From assembly GCF_014127105.1 (NCBI RefSeq), contig NZ_CP059902.1, positions 1,211,001-1,275,000 of the forward strand: DNA of 64,000 nt. The letters run 5' to 3'. This DNA is from Devosia sp. MC521. GTDB taxonomy: Bacteria; Pseudomonadota; Alphaproteobacteria; Rhizobiales; Devosiaceae. A program made the translations under genes and the position numbers. The notes below the pieces were generated by a model that worked only from the letters and a program-made list of their open reading frames with translations, ran no database searches and had not been told where the DNA came from. Shown in pieces: positions 44,696 to 54,418 of the stretch. How positions within the stretch are numbered: the first letter of the stretch is position 1; each line of letters opens with the position of its first letter.

Positions 44696-46120
44696 TTAGG
44701 CCGTTTCGGGCGAGTTAGCGGTCTCGATGTAGCTTGGGATGCGCCTGACGAGCGCCAGTGCTGTAGCGCCGCAGATCAGAGTAATGCCTGTTGCTGCAAT
44801 ATACAGCGGGACGATGGAGCTCAAAACGCCCTCATTGCTGGTCGCGACTGCATAGCCCGCCATGTTCGCCACCACCCCGCCCAGAGCTGCGCCGATGGCA
44901 TTGCCGGCCGATTGTGTGGTCGGGATGAGCGTAGACGTTTTATCCCGTTCCGCGGCGCTGCTCGACTCGATCAGGCTGATCATGGTGTAGCCTGTGCTTG
45001 TGCCAAAGCCCAAGCCGATGAAGATTTGCGCAACGGCCACGATCGGTGGCGAGGTTAGCTGCAGTCCGATCAGAACCGTTATCAGCCCAATCGCGACCAG
45101 CAGAGGGCCGATGCAGATGAATATCTTTCGTGTTGAGCGCTTCTTGATATTGGCGACGGCGATAGAAGACGCACTCCATGCCATCGACATAAACGCTGCA
45201 AAGGCACCCGCCAGCGTCGGGCCAAAGTCCCACAGCTGTTGCAGGAGCATGACGACGTAGACCGCTGACATTGTGCCCGCAATTGGCAGAAGGAGAATAG
45301 TCCAGAAGCCGGGGCCCAATGTCGTGTTCGACCAGAAAGCGCCCTTTGGCGTCATTGGGGTGGGGTGGCGGCGATCAAGCCAAATCGCAGCCGTTACGAG
45401 GAGTGCTCCCAGTGCCACGAGACCAGCGGCCTCCAACCAAGGCATGACTGCAGCGAGGGCTATCAGGAGGACGCCGACGCCAATTCCAAAGAGTCGAATG
45501 CCGGGGAACGCCATCTTCTCGGCACTGCTGCGTGTATTGGGAACGACAGCGAGGACCATCACACAGAAAATCAGCGCCAAGGGCACATTGACCAAGAATG
45601 CGGCGCGCCATGAAATGAACTCTGTCAAAGCACCTGCGCCAGCGGGGCCACCAAAGCCAGCAATCGCCCATATCATCGCATGGGTACCGAACACTTTTGG
45701 CACCAAGCGATTGGGAAAGAGCTCGGGGATAAGCGCAAAGCACAACGCGGCAACTGCGCCTTCACCCAATCCCTGAATGGCGCGGCCAATGAGAACCTGC
45801 GTCATCGAATTGGCAAAACCGGCGATGAGGGTGCCGATTATGAAAACGCCTGCGGTGGCGATAAGAGCCCAACGCGCGCCGAGCTGTTGTTTGACGAGTA
45901 CGGCCCCAGCGCCACCTACAATGGCAAACACCAAAAATAGTGTCGTCGCCCAAGCGATAACTTCAACACCGTCCAATTCGCGCACTGCAGTCGGCAGGGT
46001 CGTCGTGGAGAGGAAGGAGTTGAACGCTAGTAATGCCACGCCAAGGCAAATGATTGCGGTCGCTCTGAGATAGGAGGGGCCGAAGATTTCGGCCCAACGG
46101 CCCTCAACACGATCTGACAT
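44696..46120 (-). CDS. MFS transporter, DHA2-like with 14 membrane segments
   Basis: A 474-residue major-facilitator protein; I count fourteen hydrophobic segments, as in DHA2 drug:H+ antiporters. Motif C-like AGFGGPAGAGAL lies in helix 5 and GRAIQGLGEG in helix 4. ATG 46120 is chosen over a TTG at 46141; the region upstream holds an inverted repeat (46139-46154) at a position for operator control. The likely job is drug or metabolite efflux, with unknown substrate. Confidence 0.88.
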   Translation of the reverse strand: MSDRVEGRWAEIFGPSYLRATAIICLGVALLAFNSFLSTTTLPTAVRELDGVEVIAWATTLFLVFAIVGGAGAVLVKQQLGARWALIATAGVFIIGTLIAGFANSMTQVLIGRAIQGLGEGAVAALCFALIPELFPNRLVPKVFGTHAMIWAIAGFGGPAGAGALTEFISWRAAFLVNVPLALIFCVMVLAVVPNTRSSAEKMAFPGIRLFGIGVGVLLIALAAVMPWLEAAGLVALGALLVTAAIWLDRRHPTPMTPKGAFWSNTTLGPGFWTILLLPIAGTMSAVYVVMLLQQLWDFGPTLAGAFAAFMSMAWSASSIAVANIKKRSTRKIFICIGPLLVAIGLITVLIGLQLTSPPIVAVAQIFIGLGFGTSTGYTMISLIESSSAAERDKTSTLIPTTQSAGNAIGAALGGVVANMAGYAVATSNEGVLSSIVPLYIAATGITLICGATALALVRRIPSYIETANSPETA

Positions 46121-46138
46121 TTGCGGCTCGTAGTTTTC

Positions 46139-46154
46139 CAAGTAAAAACTTGGT
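46139..46154. promoter_or_regulatory. Inverted repeat just upstream of the MFS gene
   Basis: CCAAGT-AAAA-ACTTGG, perfect 6-bp half-sites around four A, about 19 bases before the ATG; extended symmetry gives TTnCCAAGT on both arms. Likely operator or leader hairpin; the regulator is not adjacent. Confidence 0.5.
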
Positions 46155-46281
46155 AAATCGCTTGGGTGCGGAAAGCAAGTGCGTGGTATGGAAGTGGCGC
46201 GATGCGAGCTTTGGCAAAAGGTCTCGCGAAATCATGGCCTTGTCTCGAAAAGCGGAATCAGACTGAGAGAAGGGCACACAT

Positions 46282-46308
46282 AAAAATCCCCGCCGGAGCG
46301 GGGATTTC
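46282..46308 (-). terminator. Terminator of hemB
   Basis: On the minus strand AAATCCCCGC-TCCG-GCGGGGATTT with TTTATG, directly after the hemB stop region. Confidence 0.85.
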
Positions 46309-46332
46309 AAAGGTACTTTGCTAGGCCGGGCC

Positions 46333-47343
46333 TTATTTGGCCAGCTTGCGAGCCATTTCGAGGGCATAATAGGTGAGGATGCCATTGGCCCCAGCACGCT
46401 TGAAACTCCACAGGCTCTCAAGCACGGCAGCATCGCGATTGATCGCGCCAGCCCGGCCCGCGAACTCGATCATCGCGTATTCGCCACTCACCTGGTAGGC
46501 GTAGATCGGCACGTTGAACGCATCCTTGGCGCGACGGATGACGTCGAGATATGGCAGACCCGGCTTGACCATAATGCTGTCCGCGCCTTCAGCGATGTCC
46601 TGCTCGATCTCACGCAGAGCTTCATCGGAATTGGCGTAGTCCATCTGATACGTGCGCTTGTCGCCTTGCAGACGCGAGCCCGAACCAACCGCCTCACGGA
46701 AGGGGCCATAGAAGCACGAAGCGTATTTTGCCGAGTAGGACATGATCTGGACCTGATCAAAGCCTTCATCGTCCAGCGCGGAACGGATAGCAGCAACGCG
46801 GCCGTCCATCATGTCAGATGGCGCAATAATGTCGGCGCCGGCACGCGCCTGAACGATTGCGGACTTGACCATAGCGTCTACGGTTTCGTCGTTTAGAATT
46901 GCGCCGTCGCGAACAAGGCCATCTTGGCCGTTTGCCGAGTATTCATCCAAGGCAACGTCGGCAATCAGTCCGATCTCTGGAACGGCGTCCTTAATGGCAG
47001 CGAGAACCCGGCACATGAGGTTGTTTGGGTTATAGGCTTCTTCTGCACTTTCGCTGCGAAGCTCGCCCGGTGTATTCGGGAAAATAGCGAGGGCAGGGAT
47101 GCCAGCATCGCGCGCCTGCTTGGCGGCTTCGACCATAAGATCGATAGACAGGCGTTCGACGCCCGGCATCGTCTTGATCTCAGTGCGCTCGTTCTGACCT
47201 TCGATAACAAAGAGCGGCCAAATCAGATCGCGGGGAAGCAGTTCGGTTTCGCGAACCATGTCCCGGCTCCATGCCGATTGGCGGGTGCGTCGCAGGCGAC
47301 GGCCACCCAGGAAGCTCATGTCATGCTTGGGCCAGTTGCTCAT
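46333..47343 (-). CDS. hemB: Delta-aminolevulinic acid dehydratase (porphobilinogen synthase)
   Basis: A 336-residue enzyme joining two ALA molecules to porphobilinogen in heme synthesis. Schiff-base lysines are Lys206 (SYSAKYASCFYGPF) and Lys260 (MVKPGLPYLD). The metal-switch segment reads DVALDEYSANGQDG (129-142) without the cysteines of zinc enzymes, so this is the Mg/K-dependent type known from Bradyrhizobium. ATG 47343 follows the GTG 47346; ATG is preferred. Confidence 0.97.
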   Translation of the reverse strand: MSNWPKHDMSFLGGRRLRRTRQSAWSRDMVRETELLPRDLIWPLFVIEGQNERTEIKTMPGVERLSIDLMVEAAKQARDAGIPALAIFPNTPGELRSESAEEAYNPNNLMCRVLAAIKDAVPEIGLIADVALDEYSANGQDGLVRDGAILNDETVDAMVKSAIVQARAGADIIAPSDMMDGRVAAIRSALDDEGFDQVQIMSYSAKYASCFYGPFREAVGSGSRLQGDKRTYQMDYANSDEALREIEQDIAEGADSIMVKPGLPYLDVIRRAKDAFNVPIYAYQVSGEYAMIEFAGRAGAINRDAAVLESLWSFKRAGANGILTYYALEMARKLAK

Positions 47344-47523
47344 CACTATGCTCCAGAGGAAAATGCTTTGGTGCGCTTATCCTCCCCTTGCGAGGGGCAA
47401 ACAAGAAAATGCTGAATAAGGCACGCAGTGTTGAAAGGGTTATCCAGTGCTCTTATCAAACCTAAGCAAAAGCTCACAAGGCGCGGCTTGTCCCAATAAA
47501 GCGAGCCAGCTATCAATCATGCC

Positions 47524-47910
47524 ATGTTGTTCCCTGCGCCCAATCACGGCCTTTACATTCGCATCGTCGCTCTCTTCACCCTGGCTCTTGGCCTGAGTGA
47601 TGCTGCGCGCCTGTTGGGCGTGAGCACGGTCGGGGTCAGCCCAATGGAGCATATGGGGGCAACGGCTTTCACCTATCTCGGTGGTTTTTGCATCGCGCGC
47701 CTGTTTGCGGCGGTAGGGCTTTGGCTAAAATCCAGTTGGGGCGCGGTGTTAGTTGTCGCTGCGACAGTATTTGAGCTTGCGCTTTACCTTTCCGGTAACC
47801 CTGATGTGCGGATGTCGATGGCCGGTTTCTTCGTTCGCATCCTGCTTTTGCTCGCAATTGTGCTGATTTTTGCACTAACTTTGCGATTAAAACGCGCGGC
47901 GGCTGACTAA
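47524..47910 (+). CDS. Small integral membrane protein (DUF6163-like)
   Basis: A 128-residue protein with four hydrophobic segments (about 12-32, 43-68, 73-90 and 98-122). I tentatively connect it to the DUF6163 family, often found just upstream of ldtR in this order. No enzymatic motif is seen. The following 240 bases hold the ldtR promoter. Confidence 0.65.
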   Translation: MLFPAPNHGLYIRIVALFTLALGLSDAARLLGVSTVGVSPMEHMGATAFTYLGGFCIARLFAAVGLWLKSSWGAVLVVAATVFELALYLSGNPDVRMSMAGFFVRILLLLAIVLIFALTLRLKRAAAD

Positions 47911-48152
47911 AAACTACAGCAAAACTTGCCTTTCATTTGCATCAAAGCACGGGTGTGGCGCAATTTTATGTGTTTACACCTGAGAAAGGTTACGAGTTTC
48001 TGACTAGGTGTAAGGCTCAATTAAGCTAAATTGTCATTGCATTCCAGTAAGATAGTTTTAAGCCTGTCAGTTAGTTCGATGTTTATGGGAGACGCCTAGT
48101 TTCATCCTCACGAGATGCGAAAAATCGCACAAGCAAAACAGTGAGGCACACT

Positions 48153-48665
48153 ATGGCAATCAAATCGAACGCGGCCGAGGCGCTAACCCCTGAACGCTCT
48201 AGCGCAGGCCTGAAGCCACTCTACCTCGAAGCAGTATCCCGTGTTGAACGTCTCCACCGTCGTTTACTCGACCTGATAAAGGATGAGTTCGACCGTATGG
48301 GTTGGGACGACATCAACCCGGTTCAGGCGCTGCTGATGTTCAACATCGGTGACGCAGAGCTCACTGCAGGTGAACTGCGCTCTCGCGGTTATTACCTCGG
48401 TTCGAACGTCTCCTATAACCTCAAGAAGCTGGTCGAAACTGGCTACATCTTCCAGGAACGCTCGCGCACTGACCGTCGTTCGGTTCGCATCAAGCTGACC
48501 CCTAAGGGTGAAGAAGTGGCGGAAGTGATCGACGAGCTCTATGACCGTCACCTCAAGTCCATCGATAAGGTCGGTGGTCTGGGCGATGACGAGTTCGATG
48601 GTCTGAACAAGGCTCTCGCTCGACTTGAACGCTTCTGGGTCGACCAGATCCTCTACAAGCTCTAA
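48153..48665 (+). CDS. ldtR: MarR-family regulator LdtR
   Basis: A 170-residue MarR winged-helix regulator; GELRSRGYYLGSNVSYNLKKLVETGYIFQERSRTDRRSVRIKLTPKG is the wHTH. It corresponds to LdtR, studied in Liberibacter and Sinorhizobium, which controls an L,D-transpeptidase and envelope or osmotic tolerance genes. The transpeptidase gene is 270 bases downstream. ATG 48153 follows GAGG; the in-frame GTG 48141 is less likely. Confidence 0.85.
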   Translation: MAIKSNAAEALTPERSSAGLKPLYLEAVSRVERLHRRLLDLIKDEFDRMGWDDINPVQALLMFNIGDAELTAGELRSRGYYLGSNVSYNLKKLVETGYIFQERSRTDRRSVRIKLTPKGEEVAEVIDELYDRHLKSIDKVGGLGDDEFDGLNKALARLERFWVDQILYKL

Positions 48666-48935
48666 ACCCGCAACGATTAGAGCGGACACAAATCTTCGGC
48701 AGATGGTGGCGTGTGTTGCCTCCGTGCCACGACTCCGAAACAAGCGCCGGCCAGTTGGTCGGCGTTTCTTATTTATGCCGCAAAATTGCGCTTTTCAGTG
48801 CGTTACAGGGTTTGAAACCATTAACCGTTAGGTCTATGTCGTTTTCGTTCCTGCGTGACTGTTTTGGGGCATCCATCCTTTGATCGTTATGAGGATGGTA
48901 GGGGCCTGCGGGCAAAGAATTTTCTGGGTGGCTAG

Positions 48936-50174
48936 ATGCTTTTGAATCGTCGCAAGTTTTTGGGAGGCTGCGCCTATCTTGGGGCAACTCTAACTCTCCC
49001 GAGCGCTCATGCTCAGGGGTGGTTCGGTGGCAATCGCGTTGTTAAGGTCGATCAGGCGGGCAACACTGCCGCTGCAGAGGCGCTCATTGCGACTCGCGAG
49101 CCTATCCTCTCCTTCGACACCCTTTACAATTTGCAGCTGGCGATCTCGCAATACGAACCTTTCGTCGCTGCTGGTGGTTGGGAAGAAATTCCGCAACAGG
49201 CATTCCGCCTCGCTCTCGGCGCGAGTTCTCCGGCCGTCGTTGCTGTGAAGCGCCGTCTGATTTCTTCTGGTGACATGCCATTGGTTGAATACGCGGACGA
49301 CAGTTTCGATGCCGACACGGATCGCGGCGTGCGTGCTTTCCAAGCGCGCCACGGCCTCGTTGTGAACGGACAGATCGACGAAGCCACGTGGTACGCAATG
49401 AATGTGTCTGCAGCGCAGCGCATGCAGCAGCTTTATCTGAACTACACCCGGGTTCAGAACATGGCTGCCAAGCTGAACGCGCGCTATGTCGTCGTGAATA
49501 TTCCGGCGGCAACCATTGAAGCGGTGAACGAAGGTGCGGTGGAACAACGCCACACCGCCGTCGTCGGTCGTGCCGATCGCGCTACGCCGATCATGGCCTC
49601 GAACATTCATCAGGTGAACTTCAACCCATACTGGCATGTGCCCAAGTCATTGATCCGTCAGGATCTGACCAAGTACATGATGGAAAATTCCAACTACCTC
49701 GCAGAGCAGAATATTTTCATCTACGACGGCAGCACCAAGATCGATCCGCAGACGATCAACTGGGCAAATATCTCCGATCGCGAAGTGAACTATATGTACC
49801 GTCAGGAGCCGGGCGCGGCGAACTCGATGGGTCACTGCAAAATTAATTTCTACAACCCGTACGATTGCTATCTGCACGACACCCCCGGCAAGGAATTGTT
49901 CGGCGAAAACGCGCGTTTCCACTCATCAGGCTGCGTGCGCGTTAATGACGTCAATCAGATGGTAAACTGGCTCCTGCGTGACAATGGTGACTGGGATCAG
50001 AACAAGGTCGACTCGACCTTTGAAGCGCTGACCCGTCTCGACGTTGAAGTGAAGGCGCGTGTTCCGATCCACACCACCTACATCACCGCTTGGGCCAATC
50101 GTCAGGGCACAGTCAGCTTCCGTGATGACGTCTACAAGTTTGATGAACAGGGCAAAGTTAGCTTCCAGGCGTAG
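48936..50174 (+). CDS. ldtP: L,D-transpeptidase (YkuD/YcbB type)
   Basis: A 412-residue periplasmic enzyme that makes 3-3 peptidoglycan crosslinks or attaches lipoprotein. The signal peptide has a twin-arginine look (LLNRRKFLGG) ending near AHA (25). A PG_binding_1 domain spans about 95-160 (VKRRLISSGD ... GVRAFQARHGLVVNGQIDEATW). The YkuD domain follows with the active site HDTPGKELFGENARFHSSGCVRV: His314, His329 and Cys333. Downstream of ldtR, its known regulator. Confidence 0.93.
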   Translation: MLLNRRKFLGGCAYLGATLTLPSAHAQGWFGGNRVVKVDQAGNTAAAEALIATREPILSFDTLYNLQLAISQYEPFVAAGGWEEIPQQAFRLALGASSPAVVAVKRRLISSGDMPLVEYADDSFDADTDRGVRAFQARHGLVVNGQIDEATWYAMNVSAAQRMQQLYLNYTRVQNMAAKLNARYVVVNIPAATIEAVNEGAVEQRHTAVVGRADRATPIMASNIHQVNFNPYWHVPKSLIRQDLTKYMMENSNYLAEQNIFIYDGSTKIDPQTINWANISDREVNYMYRQEPGAANSMGHCKINFYNPYDCYLHDTPGKELFGENARFHSSGCVRVNDVNQMVNWLLRDNGDWDQNKVDSTFEALTRLDVEVKARVPIHTTYITAWANRQGTVSFRDDVYKFDEQGKVSFQA

Positions 50175-50198
50175 GCGCTCTGGCTCGACAGGTTGTAA

Positions 50199-50225
50199 GG
50201 CTCCGCTCCGGCGGGGCCTTTTTGC
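50199..50225 (+). terminator. Terminator after ldtP
   Basis: GGCTCCGC-TCCG-GCGGGGCC (one wobble) followed by TTTTTGCTTTTT. Confidence 0.88.
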
Positions 50226-50364
50226 TTTTTGGTGGCAGGGTGCCGGTTGCTGGGGCCAAGACAGCAAACAAAGCGGAGAAGGGGTGTCTGGTGGTCAGCG
50301 CCCCATGTTACCGAACTCGCAACTGTGCTAAAATGACGATAGAGCGCTGTTTTTGGAGGCCAAT

Positions 50365-50577
50365 ATGGAAGGCGAGGTGTTTTTCGAGTTCGTTCAGCTT
50401 GGTCAGCAGATGCGCGTTGCCGCCATTGACGTCGACAGTGGCACTGAGGTGATCGTCATCGCTCCGGTCAATACGGCGCGCGGTCATATGCAGCAACTTG
50501 CCCTAGCAAAACTCCGTAAAAAGCTGGCCCAGACCCAGCCTACGCCGCCTCCCGGCACATTGGGCAAATACGCTTAG
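50365..50577 (+). CDS. Small conserved protein (DUF6898-like)
   Basis: A 70-residue protein beginning EGEVFFEFVQLGQQMRVAAIDVDSGTEVIVIAP, which matches my memory of the alphaproteobacterial DUF6898 family; function unknown. ATG 50365 lies five bases after GGAGG. The C-terminal half is basic then Pro-rich. Convergent with the next gene. Confidence 0.75.
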   Translation: MEGEVFFEFVQLGQQMRVAAIDVDSGTEVIVIAPVNTARGHMQQLALAKLRKKLAQTQPTPPPGTLGKYA

Positions 50578-50586
50578 CTTTAAGGA

Positions 50587-51726
50587 CTAAGGCTTCTTCC
50601 CATTGAGTAGGTCAAAGATGCCTGTAGGTGGCCCATCGTCTTGCGTGCTGGCAGGCGTCGGGCGGAACAAGGCGTTGAGGATCAAGCCGCGTTCCTCTTT
50701 GGTAATCTCACTCTTCACATCCTTCACTAAGCCTAGATAGGTCATTGTCATTACTTCTCGATAACTGGCGTCGTCGGCTATAGCGCGATTGATCAGAAAC
50801 ACGCGGCTTACTTGCTTGCGTATCCACGCATAGCCCAAAGTCGGAATGAGGAGAGCGGCAACCAAGCCGAACGGGATGGAGCTTCCCGATTGGCTTACTA
50901 CTTTAAGTTCTGGCCAAAGCTGCCAGACCAATAGGGCCGCAAGGGGCAGAGCTGCGCCGACCAACCAAAAGAAAAGTGATAGGAACTTCCGACTAGTCTT
51001 TTCAGCCGATGCTGCCTTGTTCTTCCAAAAAGTTGCAGGTGTGTCGACGCTAAGCTTCGTGTGGTAGGCCTCGTGAAGTGCCGAGATTTCGACTTTTTGC
51101 TCGCCAATCCAATTCACTAGTTCTTTTTGTTGGGCAGCTATGCCAGTTGATGCGGCTTTTTTTGCGGCTTCAATGTCGCTTACGAGTTCGCCGAAACGGT
51201 TTCCGATGTCCAATAAGTAGAGGTCTTGCTGGTTGAATGCGTTAGGAATGCTGTCGAGCGTGAGGCTGCTGTAAAGTTGGATTTCAACAGCGGTATTGGC
51301 GCTAGCGAGTTCGTCTTTTTCGGGTAGCCATTTTTTTGCTGTTAGAGCTTCGAGGGCTAGTAGAATCCCCAGAGGAGCGGCGTGGATAAGTTCCTTGATG
51401 GTTTTTCCAAAATGGCCATGAAGTACAGCAATTTGACGAGTGCGGACTTGCTCATCTAATATTTTGGGAAGGTCGGTCTCGCTTGCTCCTCCGATAGCGC
51501 TGTAAAACCTGTGATAAGCGGAAAAAAGAGTTTCGTACCGGAGGAGGGTATCGCCGGCTAAGGGCGACATTTGGTGCAATTTGCGGACACGCGCGTGAAG
51601 CGCATTCCATAACTCCAGCTCTCGCTCAATCCATTGGCGGGGGGAAGTCCAATGTAGAAAGCTGTCGTTCGAGTTATCTGCATGAGGAGGCGGGGCATCC
51701 TGAACGTGTTCGGCGTTGTCAATCAT
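50587..51726 (-). CDS. Membrane protein of unknown function, DUF6161-like
   Basis: A 379-residue protein with a long helical N-terminal region (about 1-235, probably cytosolic and coiled), two membrane segments (about 245-267 and 280-298), and a C-terminal soluble part with RVFLINRAIADDASYREVMTMTYLGLVKD and ERGLILNALFRP. The architecture and the C-terminal block resemble the DUF6161 family. Base and codon use look a little more AT-rich than the neighbours, and it stands alone between housekeeping genes, so it may have been acquired. GTG 51729 is an alternative start. Confidence 0.65.
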   Translation of the reverse strand: MIDNAEHVQDAPPPHADNSNDSFLHWTSPRQWIERELELWNALHARVRKLHQMSPLAGDTLLRYETLFSAYHRFYSAIGGASETDLPKILDEQVRTRQIAVLHGHFGKTIKELIHAAPLGILLALEALTAKKWLPEKDELASANTAVEIQLYSSLTLDSIPNAFNQQDLYLLDIGNRFGELVSDIEAAKKAASTGIAAQQKELVNWIGEQKVEISALHEAYHTKLSVDTPATFWKNKAASAEKTSRKFLSLFFWLVGAALPLAALLVWQLWPELKVVSQSGSSIPFGLVAALLIPTLGYAWIRKQVSRVFLINRAIADDASYREVMTMTYLGLVKDVKSEITKEERGLILNALFRPTPASTQDDGPPTGIFDLLNGKKP

Positions 51727-51840
51727 CACTGGTGTGCTCCCTAGCTACTGTCATTTAAGGATCTTCATCGCTGTGGGGCAAGATGCTGCTCTGCACATTC
51801 ATCCCTCTTCCCCTTCGCCCCATTTTGCGGCATAACGCTC

Positions 51841-51918
51841 TGGTTCGTGCGACTGGCGAGTAAAGATGGGGAACCATCGGGGAGCGCGGACCTTGTTGAG
51901 CCGCTCGCCTGGGCACCC
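51841..51918 (+). promoter_or_regulatory. ZTP (ZMP) riboswitch upstream of glyA
   Basis: Matches the pfl/ZTP aptamer: GTGCGACTGGCGAGTAAAG, a GATGG/CCATC hairpin, CGGGGAGCG, a short linker and CCGCTCGCCTGGGCA ending near 51916. ZTP riboswitches sense ZMP/ZTP, signals of 10-formyl-THF shortage, and often precede glyA, purH or folD. Candidate expression-platform elements are the ATAGGG-GAG-CCCTAT hairpin at 51927-51941 and the GAGG...CCTC pairing that includes the Shine-Dalgarno at 52027-52038. Confidence 0.92.
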
Positions 51919-52040
51919 ATTCGCAAATAGGGGAGCCCTATGGACCCTTTGCACATCGTCCGGCCTTGGAATCGCGCGCTTTCGCGTGATAAAGCCATCG
52001 CCAATTCGTCCACTTCGAACTCTTGCGAGGGAACCCTCCG

Positions 52041-53330
<1,290 letters not shown>

Positions 53331-53345
53331 TAGAGGTTACGGCCC

Positions 53346-53822
53346 ATGCGCTGCCCCTATTGCAGCAATGACGACACGCAGGTGAAGGATAGCCGCCCGA
53401 CGGAAGATTCGGGCGCTATTCGGCGTCGCCGCGTGTGCAACGCTTGCGGGGGGCGTTTTACGACCTTCGAGCGCGTGCAGCTTCGTGACCTAACTGTCGT
53501 GAAAAAGAGCGGACGAAAAGTCCCGTTTGATCGGGATAAACTCGCCCGCTCTGTTAACACGGCCTTGCGTAAGCGCGCTGTAGAACCAGAGCGCGCAGAG
53601 CGCATGATCTCCGGTATCGTCCGTCAGCTGGAAAGCTTGGGCGATATGGAGGTCACCTCTGACCAAATTGGCGAATATGTGATGGAAGGCCTCAAAGGGC
53701 TCGACGATGTCGCATTTGTTCGCTTCGCGAGTGTGTATAAGAACTTCTCTGCGGCGGACGACTTCCGTAACTTCCTAGCCGAACTTGCTCAGGACAAAAC
53801 CGTCCTGAGTGAAGATGACTGA
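53346..53822 (+). CDS. nrdR: Transcriptional repressor NrdR
   Basis: A 158-residue regulator of ribonucleotide reductase genes. An N-terminal zinc ribbon (CPYC at 3-6 and CNACGGRF at 31-38) binds DNA and an ATP-cone (about 48-138) senses dATP/ATP. It starts 15 bases after glyA. The nrd genes it controls are not in this window. Confidence 0.96.
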   Translation: MRCPYCSNDDTQVKDSRPTEDSGAIRRRRVCNACGGRFTTFERVQLRDLTVVKKSGRKVPFDRDKLARSVNTALRKRAVEPERAERMISGIVRQLESLGDMEVTSDQIGEYVMEGLKGLDDVAFVRFASVYKNFSAADDFRNFLAELAQDKTVLSEDD

Positions 53823-53842
53823 TAGAACCGATTGAACAGCCG

Positions 53843-54325
53843 ATGACCGACCATCCAAAACGTGATCCCGGCGCTGTGCGCCCCGCTAATCAGCGTGGTG
53901 CTGCGCGCCTTGCCGCCGTTCAGGCGCTCTATCAGATGGATATTGGCCGCGCGACGCTGGAAGACACGCTCGCACAGTTCGGCGCCTTCCATCTCGGCCG
54001 TGAAATCGAAGGCGAGCAGTATCTACCCGCTGACGCCGATTTCTTCCGCCAGATCGTGTCCGGTGTTGCTAAGCACCAGCTCCAAGTTGACCCGACGGTC
54101 GACAAAGCGCTGGCAGAAGGCTGGCCGATTGGGCGTGTAGACGCGACCCTGCGCGCTATTTTGCGCGCCGCTGCCTTTGAGTTGCTGTTCCGCAAGGACA
54201 TTCCGGCACGCGTCGTCATCACTGAATATGTTGATGTTGCACGCGCGTTCTATGAGGACGATGCAGCGGGCCTCGTGAATGGCGCTCTCGACAAGATCGC
54301 CCGAGACGCCGGTTCCGAGCTCTAA
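53843..54325 (+). CDS. nusB: Transcription antitermination factor NusB
   Basis: A 160-residue all-helical RNA-binding protein that with NusE binds boxA of rRNA operons. Family core RLAAVQALYQMDIG (22-35) and the C-terminal INEYVDVAR-like ITEYVDVARAFYEDDAAGLVNGALDKIA are seen. Last gene of the glyA-nrdR-nusB set and followed by a terminator. No ribE/ribH genes lie between nrdR and nusB, unlike many relatives. Confidence 0.95.
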   Translation: MTDHPKRDPGAVRPANQRGAARLAAVQALYQMDIGRATLEDTLAQFGAFHLGREIEGEQYLPADADFFRQIVSGVAKHQLQVDPTVDKALAEGWPIGRVDATLRAILRAAAFELLFRKDIPARVVITEYVDVARAFYEDDAAGLVNGALDKIARDAGSEL

Positions 54326-54349
54326 AAGAGCCAAAATCAAGAATTCAAA

Positions 54350-54378
54350 ATGCCCGGAGAAATCCGGGTATTTTTTTG
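54350..54378 (+). terminator. Terminator after nusB
   Basis: ATGCCCGGA-GAAA-TCCGGGTAT followed by a run of seven T. Confidence 0.9.
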
Positions 54379-54418
54379 TTCTGCGATCGCCCTATCCTGA
54401 CCGTTGGGAGGGTCGGGG

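Noticed and set aside
48040..48130. Inverted repeats in the ldtR leader (CAATT...AAATTG, TGCGA-AAAA-TCGCA) as LdtR operators
   Set aside because: They are short and do not match a motif I can recall with confidence; no claim made.
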